Positions 53,764-62,431 of a stretch of DNA of 64,000 bases are shown here, in pieces. Both the position numbers and the translations under genes were made by a program. The stretch is from Sphaerisporangium rubeum (GTDB lineage Bacteria; Actinomycetota; Actinomycetes; Streptosporangiales; Streptosporangiaceae), in assembly GCF_014207705.1 (NCBI RefSeq), contig NZ_JACHIU010000001.1, positions 4,766,501 to 4,830,500 of the forward strand, given 5' to 3'. How positions within the stretch are numbered: the stretch's first letter is position 1; every line of letters starts with the position of its first letter. The notes beneath the pieces were generated by a model. That model saw only the letters and a list, made by a program, of their open reading frames with translations. It had not been told where the DNA came from and made no database searches.

Positions 53764-54204
53764 GTGACGACGGCAATTGATTCAGTCTCGTGGCAATTGC
53801 CCGTTATGCCATCGGCAGCGGGGACGGCGCGGCGATACGTGCGGCAGGCGCTCTCGGAATGGCGGCTGGACGGGTACGCCGACGACGTGCAGCTGGTGGT
53901 GTCGGAGTTGGTCACGAACGCCACGCGGGCCGTCGCCGTACCCCGGCAGCGGGACGCCTCCGGGGAGGCCGGTGGCCTGCTCGATGTCGTGTGGCTCGGG
54001 CTGTTCCGAAGTCCGGGGCTGCTCGTGGTCGAGGTGTGGGACGGCGCGCCGTGTCCCCCGTCGCCTCGGATGGCGGAGGTGGATGACGAGAGCGGACGGG
54101 GGCTTCAGATCGTCATCGCGTTGTGCGCGCGGTGGGGGGTGCGGCGGCCGGCGAGTGGGGGGAAAGTGGTGTGGTGTGAAATGACGGTCGCGTCGCCGGG
54201 GTAG
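53764..54204 (+). CDS. HATPase_c anti-sigma-factor-like serine kinase (RsbW/SpoIIAB type)
   Basis: A 146-residue GHKL ATPase. The N box is VVSELVTNATRAV, the G1 box is VVEVWDGAPCPP and the G2 box is DDESGRGLQIVIAL. It is a stand-alone kinase domain like RsbW-like anti-sigma factors. The GTG start has AAGGGG about 7 nt upstream. Its divergent XRE/DUF397 neighbours form the usual actinomycete set; such sets are thought to act in development or stress but details are unknown. Confidence 0.82.
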   Translation: MTTAIDSVSWQLPVMPSAAGTARRYVRQALSEWRLDGYADDVQLVVSELVTNATRAVAVPRQRDASGEAGGLLDVVWLGLFRSPGLLVVEVWDGAPCPPSPRMAEVDDESGRGLQIVIALCARWGVRRPASGGKVVWCEMTVASPG

Positions 54205-54223
54205 GCGATGCGGGAATTCCGCA

Positions 54224-54895
54224 TCAGGGGGACAATTCGCCTTTGTGGCTCCAGGTCATCAGGTCGGAGGTCGAGGTCACCGCGGGGGTGGACTGTTGCC
54301 GTAAGGACGCTATGGAGGAGTTGAATTCGGCGATCCATTGTGCGGTCTCGGCCTCGGAAATGCGGACGATGTCGGTGACGAGGCCGTCGATGAGGGCCAG
54401 GCCCTTGGTGGTGCGGTCGGGCTCGGCCGGGGTGGACTGCCAGGCGGCCCAGTCGAGGTGGAAGCGGGTGAGGCGGCCCCGCAGGGTGGTGAGTGCGGCG
54501 ATGTCGCGCATCCAGCCTGAGGAGATGCCGAAGAAGTGGTCGAAGGCGACGCAGCCGGCGGCCATGGCGAGCAGGACGTAGCCGAGGTTGGCGCCTGGAC
54601 CTTCGTGCAGCACCAGGGGGGACGCGCCGCCGGCGACGGCCAGGAGCACGGCCGCGGCGCGGAGGAAGCGGGAGGCCACGCGGCGGAACTTCTTGTCGCG
54701 GGTGTACCAGTCGAGGTGTTCCAGCGCTCGGTGCTCGGCCCAGACGCGGAGTTCTTCGAGGGCTTGCGGGGGGTCGGCCCACTGGTCGGGGGACGTGGCG
54801 GGACGGGGTAGGGGTGGCAGGTCGCCTCGGGTCCAGGAGCGTCTGCGGCGGGGGGTGGGGTGGTGGTGGTGCTCGGGGGGTGGGAGATCTGGCAC
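54224..54895 (-). CDS. SLATT-domain two-TM protein
   Basis: A 223-residue protein with an N-terminal His/Pro/Arg-rich tail, then a SLATT-like domain: YTRDKKFRRVASRFLRAAAV, with TM1 (AAAVLLAVAGGASPLVL, about residues 80-96) and TM2 (LGYVLLAMAAGCVAFDHFF, about 103-121). Then SGWMRDIAALTTLRGRLTRF and a C-terminal helical part. SLATT proteins are predicted membrane effectors in nucleotide-signalling and STAND conflict systems. The GTG start has AAGGA about 7 nt upstream. It is divergent from the NACHT gene with 68 bp between, so the two may share a control region. Confidence 0.7.
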   Translation of the reverse strand: MPDLPPPEHHHHPTPRRRRSWTRGDLPPLPRPATSPDQWADPPQALEELRVWAEHRALEHLDWYTRDKKFRRVASRFLRAAAVLLAVAGGASPLVLHEGPGANLGYVLLAMAAGCVAFDHFFGISSGWMRDIAALTTLRGRLTRFHLDWAAWQSTPAEPDRTTKGLALIDGLVTDIVRISEAETAQWIAEFNSSIASLRQQSTPAVTSTSDLMTWSHKGELSP

Positions 54896-54963
54896 CCGGA
54901 TCCTTTCTTTATGCCAGTATTGCCGTCAAAGAGTAGCGTCTCGATGGAATACCGGCCGGTCAG

Positions 54964-57672
54964 GTGGGACACAGAACGGTGCCAACGGGAAATAACTCCC
55001 CAAGTGTGACAATCCTTCATGTCTCGGATACGCAATTCGGTCAGTATCACCGATTTGGGACAGAGGATTCACTGGCCCGGAACCTTATTCGGGACCTGGA
55101 GCGGCTAAAGCGGGACGAGAGGGTGCCGGAGCCGGACCTGATGATCCTTTCGGGAGACATCACCGAGAGGGCCAACGAGGACGAGTTCGCCGATGCGCTC
55201 GCCTTCCTCGACGAGGTGTGTGCCATCACGGGGCTGTCCAGGGAACGTGTGGTGGTGGTTCCCGGCAACCACGACGTGAGCTGGTCGTGGAGCGAGGCCC
55301 ATTTCTACGAGTGCCGGGCCAAGGGGAAAGAGTTCGCCGTCCCTTACTTCCCCAAGTGGGAGAACTACCAGAGGTTCGTGACCGAGTTGCACGACCCGAC
55401 GGCGTTCACGGCGGAACGGCCCTACCGGCTGCACAGGTTCGATGAACTGCGGGTGGCCGTCGCGGCGATGAACTCCACGATCAAGGAGAGTCACCGGGAC
55501 GACGACCACTACGGCTGGTGCGGCGACGGCCAGCTCCGGTGGTTCGCGCGGGAACTCGGCGAGCTGGACGGCATGCTCAGGATCGGGGTACTGCACCACA
55601 ACGTTCGCCGAAAGGCGGTGGCCGACAACGAGAACCTCCGGGACGAGGACGCGCTCAGCGACATCCTGCGCGACAGGCTCGATCTGATCCTGCACGGCCA
55701 CACCCATGCGGGGAAGGAAGACCGGCTGCCGAACGGGACCCTCGTTCTCGCCACCGGCTCCGCGGCCGTGACCGAGGACTGGCGGCCAGGGGAGACGCGG
55801 AACCAGTACCAAGTCCTCCGGGTGGACGCCTGGAACACCACTCGCTGGGCTCGTGAGTGGGACGGCGTACGGGATTGGATGCCGGATATTCGGGCCGATC
55901 CTGAGCGACGCAGGACGCAGGTGCCGGTCAGGCTCATTGTGCCGGGGTGGAATTCGAGGCGGCAGACGGCCGACGAGGTGAGCCGGTTCGAAACGGGAGA
56001 GCTCTGGGAGCGTTGGGAACGGGGACGTGACTTCGCCGAGCAGGTTGTGTGGACGACACAGCAGGACCTGGGGAAAGAGGCACAGATCCATTCCCGTAGA
56101 ACGGAGGACCCGCCGCTCCGCTACCTCCTGGTTCACCAGAACGGCAGGCCGCTGCGGTACGTCGGCATCGTGGACGGACCGCTGGACCGCACGACCCTGG
56201 AGGACTTCGACCGCCGGGTCTTCGGTCCCGCGCGGGTCCAGCACTCCGAGTTCGTCCTGGTGCATCGCGGCCCTGACGAGCCGGAACTGCGGGAACACGC
56301 ACTGGTGCCGCACGGCATCCGCGTCAAGACCTGGAACGAGTACAACGCACTGCTCGACTGCACCGCGTACCGGACATGGCTGAAGCGCGAGCTGGACAAC
56401 GACCGGCTGTACCCGCAGAAGCTCTACCAGCCGCAGCGGTACCGCGACATCGATCGGTTCGGCGGCGCAGAGTCAGAGATCCGGGACGACCTGCTCGACC
56501 AGGTCTCCAGGGAGCTTCTCGCCGAGGACGGCTGTTTCGTGCTGGTCCTCGGGGACGCCGGGTACGGCAAGTCGTTCCTCGTGCGGCGGCTGGCGCACCG
56601 GATGCTGGACAACGACCGGCTCGGCATCACCCCGATCGTCGTCTACCTCAAGGACCGGGACAAGCGCCAGACGGTGGCGGAGATGGTCTCCAACGTGCTG
56701 ATCCCCAGTAACACGTCGTTCGCCCCGGACCACTTCCGCCACAGCCTGGAGGCCGGCTCACTGGCCCTGCTGATCGACGGATACGACGAGTTCGCCGTGC
56801 GGGTCGGCTACGACAACGCCGCGGCACAGCTCCGCACGTTCCTGGACGCCGCCAAGGGACGCGCGAGGATCCTGCTCACCACCAGGCCGAGCCACTTCCG
56901 CAGTACCGAGAACGTCACCAGCAGCCTTTTCGCCAGCCTCCAGACGGTGCACCACGGCCGGGTACGCCTGCTGGAGCCCTTCGACGACGACCAGCAACGC
57001 GCGTTCCTGAGACGCTGGTTCGAACTAGAGGGTGCGGCGGACCCCGTCGTGCTCGCCGGCGAGTGGATGGCCGCGCTGCGTCAGGTGGACAACCTTCCTG
57101 AGCTCGCCAGAACCCCCCGCATGTTGTCCTTCATCGTCAAGGACCTGCGGCTTGAGGAGATCAGATCCGCCGTCGGCCGTGGGGTGGTGACAGCCGCCGA
57201 CCTCTACGACCGGCTGGTGAGCCGCTGGCTCAGCGAGGAGGCGGCGCGGATCGACCCCGCGGGGAGAGGCGCCGTGTCCGAGGAGCAGCGCAGAGAACTC
57301 CTGGAGGAGATCGCGCTGCGACTGTGGCAGGCGGGAGAACGGGATGTCACCGAGGACGCGCTCCAGCAAGCGGTCCGGGACGTGCTGGACCTGCCGGGAC
57401 TGGAGCTGACCGTCGACCAGGCCGCGCAGATCGCCGGCAGCCGGACGTTGCTGCAGGTCGGTGACGGATGCTGGAAGTTCACGCACCAGTCGGTCTGGGA
57501 GTTCCTGCTGGCGTCACACCTCGCGACGTTCTTCCGCGCCGGCCGGGCCGACGACCTGATCGGTGACGCGCGGCTCACTCCGCTGACCGGCCGCTTCCTG
57601 CGTGACCTGGCCCCTGAGTCCGTCGAGGCCTGGCTGGACGGCCGGTCTGGTGACGACCCGGAGGACATGTGA
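54964..57672 (+). CDS. Metallophosphoesterase-NACHT NTPase (STAND/NLR-like)
   Basis: A 902-residue protein. N-terminal calcineurin-like phosphoesterase (about 15-300): ILHVSDTQFGQYHRFG (Asp, with Gln in place of the usual His), ILSGDITERA, VPGNHDVSW, LHHNVRRK and LHGHTHAG. A linker of about 200 residues follows. The NACHT domain has Walker A GDAGYGKS (530-537) and Walker B LALLIDGYDEF (600-610), then TTRPSHF and helical winged-helix-like segments (LLEEIALRLWQAGERDVTED). A final HQSVWEFLLASHL is typical of NACHT proteins. The phosphoesterase would be the effector, the NACHT part a switch. Stop and the WD40 gene start overlap (GTGA). The start could also be GTG 55006. Confidence 0.82.
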   Translation: MGHRTVPTGNNSPSVTILHVSDTQFGQYHRFGTEDSLARNLIRDLERLKRDERVPEPDLMILSGDITERANEDEFADALAFLDEVCAITGLSRERVVVVPGNHDVSWSWSEAHFYECRAKGKEFAVPYFPKWENYQRFVTELHDPTAFTAERPYRLHRFDELRVAVAAMNSTIKESHRDDDHYGWCGDGQLRWFARELGELDGMLRIGVLHHNVRRKAVADNENLRDEDALSDILRDRLDLILHGHTHAGKEDRLPNGTLVLATGSAAVTEDWRPGETRNQYQVLRVDAWNTTRWAREWDGVRDWMPDIRADPERRRTQVPVRLIVPGWNSRRQTADEVSRFETGELWERWERGRDFAEQVVWTTQQDLGKEAQIHSRRTEDPPLRYLLVHQNGRPLRYVGIVDGPLDRTTLEDFDRRVFGPARVQHSEFVLVHRGPDEPELREHALVPHGIRVKTWNEYNALLDCTAYRTWLKRELDNDRLYPQKLYQPQRYRDIDRFGGAESEIRDDLLDQVSRELLAEDGCFVLVLGDAGYGKSFLVRRLAHRMLDNDRLGITPIVVYLKDRDKRQTVAEMVSNVLIPSNTSFAPDHFRHSLEAGSLALLIDGYDEFAVRVGYDNAAAQLRTFLDAAKGRARILLTTRPSHFRSTENVTSSLFASLQTVHHGRVRLLEPFDDDQQRAFLRRWFELEGAADPVVLAGEWMAALRQVDNLPELARTPRMLSFIVKDLRLEEIRSAVGRGVVTAADLYDRLVSRWLSEEAARIDPAGRGAVSEEQRRELLEEIALRLWQAGERDVTEDALQQAVRDVLDLPGLELTVDQAAQIAGSRTLLQVGDGCWKFTHQSVWEFLLASHLATFFRAGRADDLIGDARLTPLTGRFLRDLAPESVEAWLDGRSGDDPEDM

Positions 57673-60197
57673 GCGACTGGCGCAAGCGGAATGCTCGGAC
57701 GCTGCTGGGGGTGTTCCGGGAGGACGGTCTTGCACGCGGCATCCGATTGCTCGACTACGCGGGAGAGAACCTGCGCGGCGAGGTGTTCACTCCGAAAGAG
57801 GATCTGAGCGGGGCCGTCTTCCGCGGCGCGGACCTCACCGGAGCGCGCCTGGCAGGGGTGAACCTGTCCGGAGCAGACCTGTCGGACGCTCGCCTCACCG
57901 GCGCCGTCCTCGACGGCGCGGACCTGACCGGCGCCGACCTCACCGGAGCGGTCCTGGACGAGGCGTCGCTGATCGGCGTGGAGTTGCGTGACGCGGCCAT
58001 GGGGAGAGTGAGCTGTGATCGGACCAAGCTCACCTCCGCCAGGAACGCGAACATCGACGTGCTTTCAGGCTGGGGAACCGCCATGCCATCCGAACCTCCT
58101 CGCCTGATGCTCCAGCCAAGTGCCACCGCGACCTCCATGACCGTGTGGCACCCGACGAGAGCCCTGCTGGCTCTTGCGAACGGTAACAACGCGGAACTTT
58201 GGGATCCGGCCGCCGGCACCTGCCTGCGCACCCTCACCGGCCACAACGACTGGCTCACCTCAGTCGCCTACTCCCCTGACGGCACCCGCCTCACCACCAC
58301 AAGCCGAGACCGCACCGCACGCATCTGGAACCCCGCCACCGGCACCTGCCTGCGCACCCTCACCGGCCACAACGCCAGCGTCACCGCAGTGGCCTACTCA
58401 CCCGACGGCACCCACCTCACCACCACAAGCGACGACCGCACCGCACGCATCTGGAACCCCGCCACCGGCACCTGCCTGCACACCCTCACCGGCCACAACA
58501 ACCCGGTCACCTCAGTCGCCTACTCCCCCGACGGCACCAACCTCACCACCACAAGCCACGACCGCACCGCACGCATCTGGAACCCCGCCACCGGCACCTG
58601 CCTGCACACCCTCACCGGCCACACCAACTCGGTCACCTCAGTCGCCTACTCACCCGACGGCACCCACCTCACCACCACAAGCCGAGACGGCACCGCACGG
58701 ATCTGGAACCCCGCCACCGGCACCTGCCTGCACACCCTCACCGGCCACAACAACCCGGTCACCTCAGTCGCCTACTCACCCGACGGCACCCACCTCACCA
58801 CCACAAGCCGAGACGGCACCGCACGGATCTGGGATCCATCCACCGGCACCTGCCTGCACACCCTCACCGGCCACAACCACTGGCTCACCGCCGTGGCCTA
58901 CTCACCCGACGGCACCCACCTCACCACCACAAGCCGAGACCGCACCGCACGCATCTGGAACCCCGCCACCGGCACCTGCCTGCGCACCCTCACCGGCCAC
59001 AACGCCAGCGTCACCGCAGTGGCCTACTCACCCGACGGCACCCACCTCACCACCACAAGCGAGGACCGCACCGCACGCATCTGGAACCTCGCCACCGGCA
59101 CCTGCCTGCACACCCTCACCGGCCACACCAACTCGGTCACCTCAGTCGCCTACTCCCCTGACGGCACTCACCTCACCACCACAAGCCGAGACCGCACCGC
59201 ACGCATCTGGAACCCCGTCGCAGGCACCTGCCTGCACACCCTCACCGGCCACAACGACTCGGTCACCTCAGTGGCCTACTCACCTGACGGCACCCGCCTC
59301 ACCACCACCAGCCGAGACGGCACCGCACGCATCTGGGATTTGGCCACCGGCACCTGCCTGCACACCCTCACCGGCCACAACGACTGGCTCACCGCCGTGG
59401 CCTACTCACCCGACGGCACCCACCTCACCACCACAAGCCACGACAACACCGCACGCATCTGGAACCTCGCCACCGGCACCCGCGTGACCACCCTCACCGG
59501 CCACACCCGCTGGCTCACCGCCGTGGCCTACTCACCTGACGGCACGCACCTCACCACCACCAGCCGAGACGGCACCGCACGCATCTGGGATCCAGCCACC
59601 CGCACCTGCGTGACCACCCTCACCGGCCACAGCGGCAGCGTCATCGCCGTGGCCTACTCACCCGACGGCACCCACCTCACCACCACAAGCGACGACGGCA
59701 CCGCACGCATCTGGGATCCAGCCACCGGCACCTGCCTGCACACCCTCACCGGCCACAGCGGCAGCGTCACCGCCGTGGCCTACTCACCCGACGGCACCCA
59801 CCTCACCACCACAAGCGACGACCGCACCGCACGCATCTGGGACCTCGCCACCGGCACCTGCCTGCACACCCTCACCGGCCACACCCGCTGGCTCACCGCC
59901 GTGGCCTACTCACCCGACGGCACCCACCTCACCACCACAAGCGACGACGGCACCGCACGGATCTATCGATTGAATGCTCTCGCACATGACGAACCGGCTA
60001 CGACTCTGATCGTGATGGGCTTACCGGACCAAGGCTGGGCCACGTTCTACGGCGAGCACCGTTACCGCCTGAGCGGCGACAGCGCCGGCCGTTTCTGGTG
60101 GGTCTCCGGCCTGTGCAGGTTCGAGCCAGGCGAGCTGGACGGTCTCTGCGTGGAACGCCTCGACACCGACCCTGAACCAGCCGAAAAGACCCGCTGA
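57669..60197 (+). CDS. Pentapeptide-repeat/WD40 protein, probable NACHT partner
   Basis: An 842-residue protein. Residues about 38-125 are pentapeptide repeats (A(D/N)LTGA units such as LSGAVFRGADLTGARL). A degenerate WD-like unit (MTVWHPTRALLALANGNNAE) leads to 14 regular WD40 units of 42 residues (187-774). The C-terminal ~70 residues include GWATFYGEHRYRLSGDSAGRF, described here as a unit with GDSAGRFWW and LCRFEPGELD, which I have seen at the ends of actinobacterial conflict proteins. 14 units would build two seven-blade propellers. The GTG overlaps the NACHT stop by 4 bp, so the two proteins are probably made in equal amounts and act as one split NLR-like receptor. Confidence 0.85.
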   Translation: MSDWRKRNARTLLGVFREDGLARGIRLLDYAGENLRGEVFTPKEDLSGAVFRGADLTGARLAGVNLSGADLSDARLTGAVLDGADLTGADLTGAVLDEASLIGVELRDAAMGRVSCDRTKLTSARNANIDVLSGWGTAMPSEPPRLMLQPSATATSMTVWHPTRALLALANGNNAELWDPAAGTCLRTLTGHNDWLTSVAYSPDGTRLTTTSRDRTARIWNPATGTCLRTLTGHNASVTAVAYSPDGTHLTTTSDDRTARIWNPATGTCLHTLTGHNNPVTSVAYSPDGTNLTTTSHDRTARIWNPATGTCLHTLTGHTNSVTSVAYSPDGTHLTTTSRDGTARIWNPATGTCLHTLTGHNNPVTSVAYSPDGTHLTTTSRDGTARIWDPSTGTCLHTLTGHNHWLTAVAYSPDGTHLTTTSRDRTARIWNPATGTCLRTLTGHNASVTAVAYSPDGTHLTTTSEDRTARIWNLATGTCLHTLTGHTNSVTSVAYSPDGTHLTTTSRDRTARIWNPVAGTCLHTLTGHNDSVTSVAYSPDGTRLTTTSRDGTARIWDLATGTCLHTLTGHNDWLTAVAYSPDGTHLTTTSHDNTARIWNLATGTRVTTLTGHTRWLTAVAYSPDGTHLTTTSRDGTARIWDPATRTCVTTLTGHSGSVIAVAYSPDGTHLTTTSDDGTARIWDPATGTCLHTLTGHSGSVTAVAYSPDGTHLTTTSDDRTARIWDLATGTCLHTLTGHTRWLTAVAYSPDGTHLTTTSDDGTARIYRLNALAHDEPATTLIVMGLPDQGWATFYGEHRYRLSGDSAGRFWWVSGLCRFEPGELDGLCVERLDTDPEPAEKTR
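58227..59990 (+). repeat. 14 near-identical 126-bp WD40 repeats
   Basis: Fourteen tandem 126-bp units code LTGH-xxx-(L/V)T(S/A)VAYSPDGT blades. Between units most codons are the same; changes concentrate after LTGH (N, T or S, then variable), at the residue after TTTS (R, D, H or E), at the second D-x (R, G or N), and at N/D-P/L before ATGT. The DNA identity suggests recent amplification or gene conversion. The units have no spacers and are in frame. Confidence 0.95.
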
Positions 60198-60239
60198 GCC
60201 CCGGCCGCCAATCGCGGCCAGGGCTCAGACCGGCAGGCG

Positions 60240-60746
60240 TCACACGTGGACGACCCAAGGAACGTCCCCATAGGCAGCGTCCCGAGCTGATGCCACAGTC
60301 AAAGCCCGGAACACCCGGTGCCGTCGCCGTACAAGCTTGGCCGCGTTCCGTGGCATCCCCACCCGCAGGTGCAGCACGTCGGTAGCCGGTACCCCGATCC
60401 CCCCGATGTCCGGCAACCCGATCTGCGTGAGGTCCCCGGCCCGGGCCTCGACCCGGCATCGTGACCCCTCCCCCAGGCCCACGATGTCGAAGGTCATGAC
60501 CCCGGCCCGGCAGCCGACCTCGACCCGGTACCCGTCATCAGTACGCATCACGTCAACAGGCTCTCGACTCGATCTCTCCTTGGCGGTGAGCGCGGCCACC
60601 CCGGCGATGTGAGCCGCGGCGAGCGGTGCCAGTGGGAACTCGGCGGTGACCGGAGCCTGTGCGAGGCTCCCCCTCCTGGTCATCCAGCCGAAGCCCACTG
60701 TGGACAGCAGTGTTAGCGCGAGGATGGCTATCGTCAGGCCTTCCAT
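60240..60746 (-). CDS. Small membrane-anchored protein, unknown
   Basis: A 168-residue protein. Residues about 3-22 (GLTIAILALTLLSTVGFGWM) form one membrane anchor, then TRRGS and a soluble part with beta-rich sequence (DDGYRVEVGCRAGVMTFDIV, DVLHLRVGMPRNAAKLVRRR). I do not recognise the family. The ATG at 60746 has GAGGAG upstream. It converges on the WD40 gene 42 bp downstream. Whether it belongs to the NACHT system is unknown. Confidence 0.6.
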   Translation of the reverse strand: MEGLTIAILALTLLSTVGFGWMTRRGSLAQAPVTAEFPLAPLAAAHIAGVAALTAKERSSREPVDVMRTDDGYRVEVGCRAGVMTFDIVGLGEGSRCRVEARAGDLTQIGLPDIGGIGVPATDVLHLRVGMPRNAAKLVRRRHRVFRALTVASARDAAYGDVPWVVHV

Positions 60747-61004
60747 GTCGAGCTCCTCAGCTCGCGCCGGCACCTGTACGGCCCCCCAGCCGCCAGTAAC
60801 CCACGATTACGGCCCGAAAGCCGCCAGGTACCGACAAATCCCTCCCATATGACAATAGGACGATATAGGGACCGATCGGATAAAGCCCCGACGTCCGCGA
60901 CGGGTTTTCAACCGGCCAGGACAGTACTAAGTACTACCCGGCGTCGGAGGGTGAACAGAGGTGAACCGCACGTGACACCCACCCGCACCTCACCACACCC
61001 CGCA

Positions 61005-62000
61005 CTACTCGGTGAATTGACTCAGCTTGGCCGCGATTCCAGAACGTTGCTCCACTCCGAGTTTCCGCAGAATTCTGGACACGTGCCCTTTGATAGTGGA
61101 CTCCGTGACGAATACCTGCGCCGCGATCTCCTTGTTCGTCATCCCCCCGCGCGCGATCAGCAGCGCGATCTCCCGCTCCTTCCCCGACAGCGACCGCAGC
61201 AGCGTCTCCGCGTGCACCGACGGCCGGGCGATGATGTCCATCGTCTCGGTCTGCGTGCGCTCGCAGCGGTACCGCAGCGCCGCCACCAGCGCCACGAGGT
61301 CGGGCCGGTCCGCCGGCAGGGCCGCCGCGACGCGGCAGATGTCGCGGTGCAGCTCGCGGAGGCGTTCGGACACGTCCTGGACGACGTCGGCGACGGACAG
61401 GCGTTCGGATTCGGCGGCCGGGTCGGGGGTGGCGAGTTCGGCGCGGTTCAGTGCGTCCTCGCGTTCGCGGCTGAGGACGGTGGCCACCGAGCGTGCGGTC
61501 CATTCGAAGGCGCGGACGTGTTCGCCGGTGTAGCTGTCGCGCCGGTACGACTGGATGGAGGCGATGCCGACGACGGGGGCCTCCGGCTCGGGGGTCTCGT
61601 AGACGGGGATGGTGACGGCGTCGGCGGACATGCGTTTCTCGTCGCCGAAGGCGACGCCGTTGTACAGGAGCCGGCCGTGGTCCATGGCGTACGTGTAGGG
61701 GCGGCGGTTGCGGAGGATCCACGCGGCCTGGCCGTCCGGGCCGTAGGTGAAGACCTCGGGCTGGATGTAGTTCTCGCTCGGCAGGGTGTCGTCGAAGGTG
61801 TACGGGTAGACGATTTTCCGGCCTTCGCGGTAGAAGCCGACGTAGAAGGCGTTCACGGTGCACAGGGTGCTCATGGCGAAGCGCCAGTAGTCGAACAATG
61901 CGTGGTGGTTCCCCATGCGGCTGCGGATTCCCCGGTCGGCCTGGCTGAGCGCGGCGGCGGTCTCGGGTGAGAAGCCGGTGCTCGGACGGGGAACGGACAC
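61005..62000 (-). CDS. LuxR-family regulator with GAF-like N-terminus
   Basis: A 331-residue regulator. The C-terminal LuxR helix-turn-helix is clear (about residues 265-325): LSGKEREIALLIARGGMTNK, then EIAAQVFVTESTIKGHVSRI and LRKLGVEQRSG. The N-terminal 220 residues look like a GAF-type sensor (FALAFYVGF-like NAFYVGFYREGRKIVYPYTFDD), ligand unknown. The GTG start has GGAGGACGA directly upstream. It has no obvious operon partner. Confidence 0.8.
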   Translation of the reverse strand: MSVPRPSTGFSPETAAALSQADRGIRSRMGNHHALFDYWRFAMSTLCTVNAFYVGFYREGRKIVYPYTFDDTLPSENYIQPEVFTYGPDGQAAWILRNRRPYTYAMDHGRLLYNGVAFGDEKRMSADAVTIPVYETPEPEAPVVGIASIQSYRRDSYTGEHVRAFEWTARSVATVLSREREDALNRAELATPDPAAESERLSVADVVQDVSERLRELHRDICRVAAALPADRPDLVALVAALRYRCERTQTETMDIIARPSVHAETLLRSLSGKEREIALLIARGGMTNKEIAAQVFVTESTIKGHVSRILRKLGVEQRSGIAAKLSQFTE

Positions 62001-62431
62001 TCGTCCTCCAGGAGTCGCCGTCTGCGGAGTGGGGTCATCGATGAGCTTTACTGACTACGGCAGAGCTCGTCACCCTTTTCTCCGGATTCGGTGCAGTTTA
62101 GTGATCGTTGGTCGTTGATGGGGTGGGGCCGGGTTGCGGGAAGCCTGGCGGCATGGCCGTTCACCTGCGGCGATGCGGATTGGTTATAACAGGGGTGGCG
62201 GTGGCCAGGGGAAACGGCCGGTGGAGTCGTTGACCGGGCCGGGAAATGGCCGGTCAAGGTGGCCGCGGTTTACGCGGAGGCGATTCGGCGCCGCGTGCCG
62301 GACCGGGGAATTCGCCGCCGTACGACCACCGGCATCCACTACCTTAAGTAGCCATCTGAACACTTCGGGGAGTGGCGCCTGCATGGGATGGCCTTCGCCT
62401 CGGCCGTCTCCCCGCACGACGCGGGAGTGGC
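62001..62431. other. Gene-free region before the XRE/DUF397 pair
   Basis: A 431-bp gap. It holds GC palindromes (GGCCGGTGGAGTCGTTGACC, then GGCCGGTCAAGG) and a short CTACCTTAAGTAG palindrome at about 62339-62351. That may be a promoter or operator for the XRE gene. No protein is supported. Confidence 0.4.

Noticed and set aside
58227-59990. Possible non-coding repeat or CRISPR-like array
   Set aside because: The 126-bp units are in frame and encode WD40 blades without spacers.
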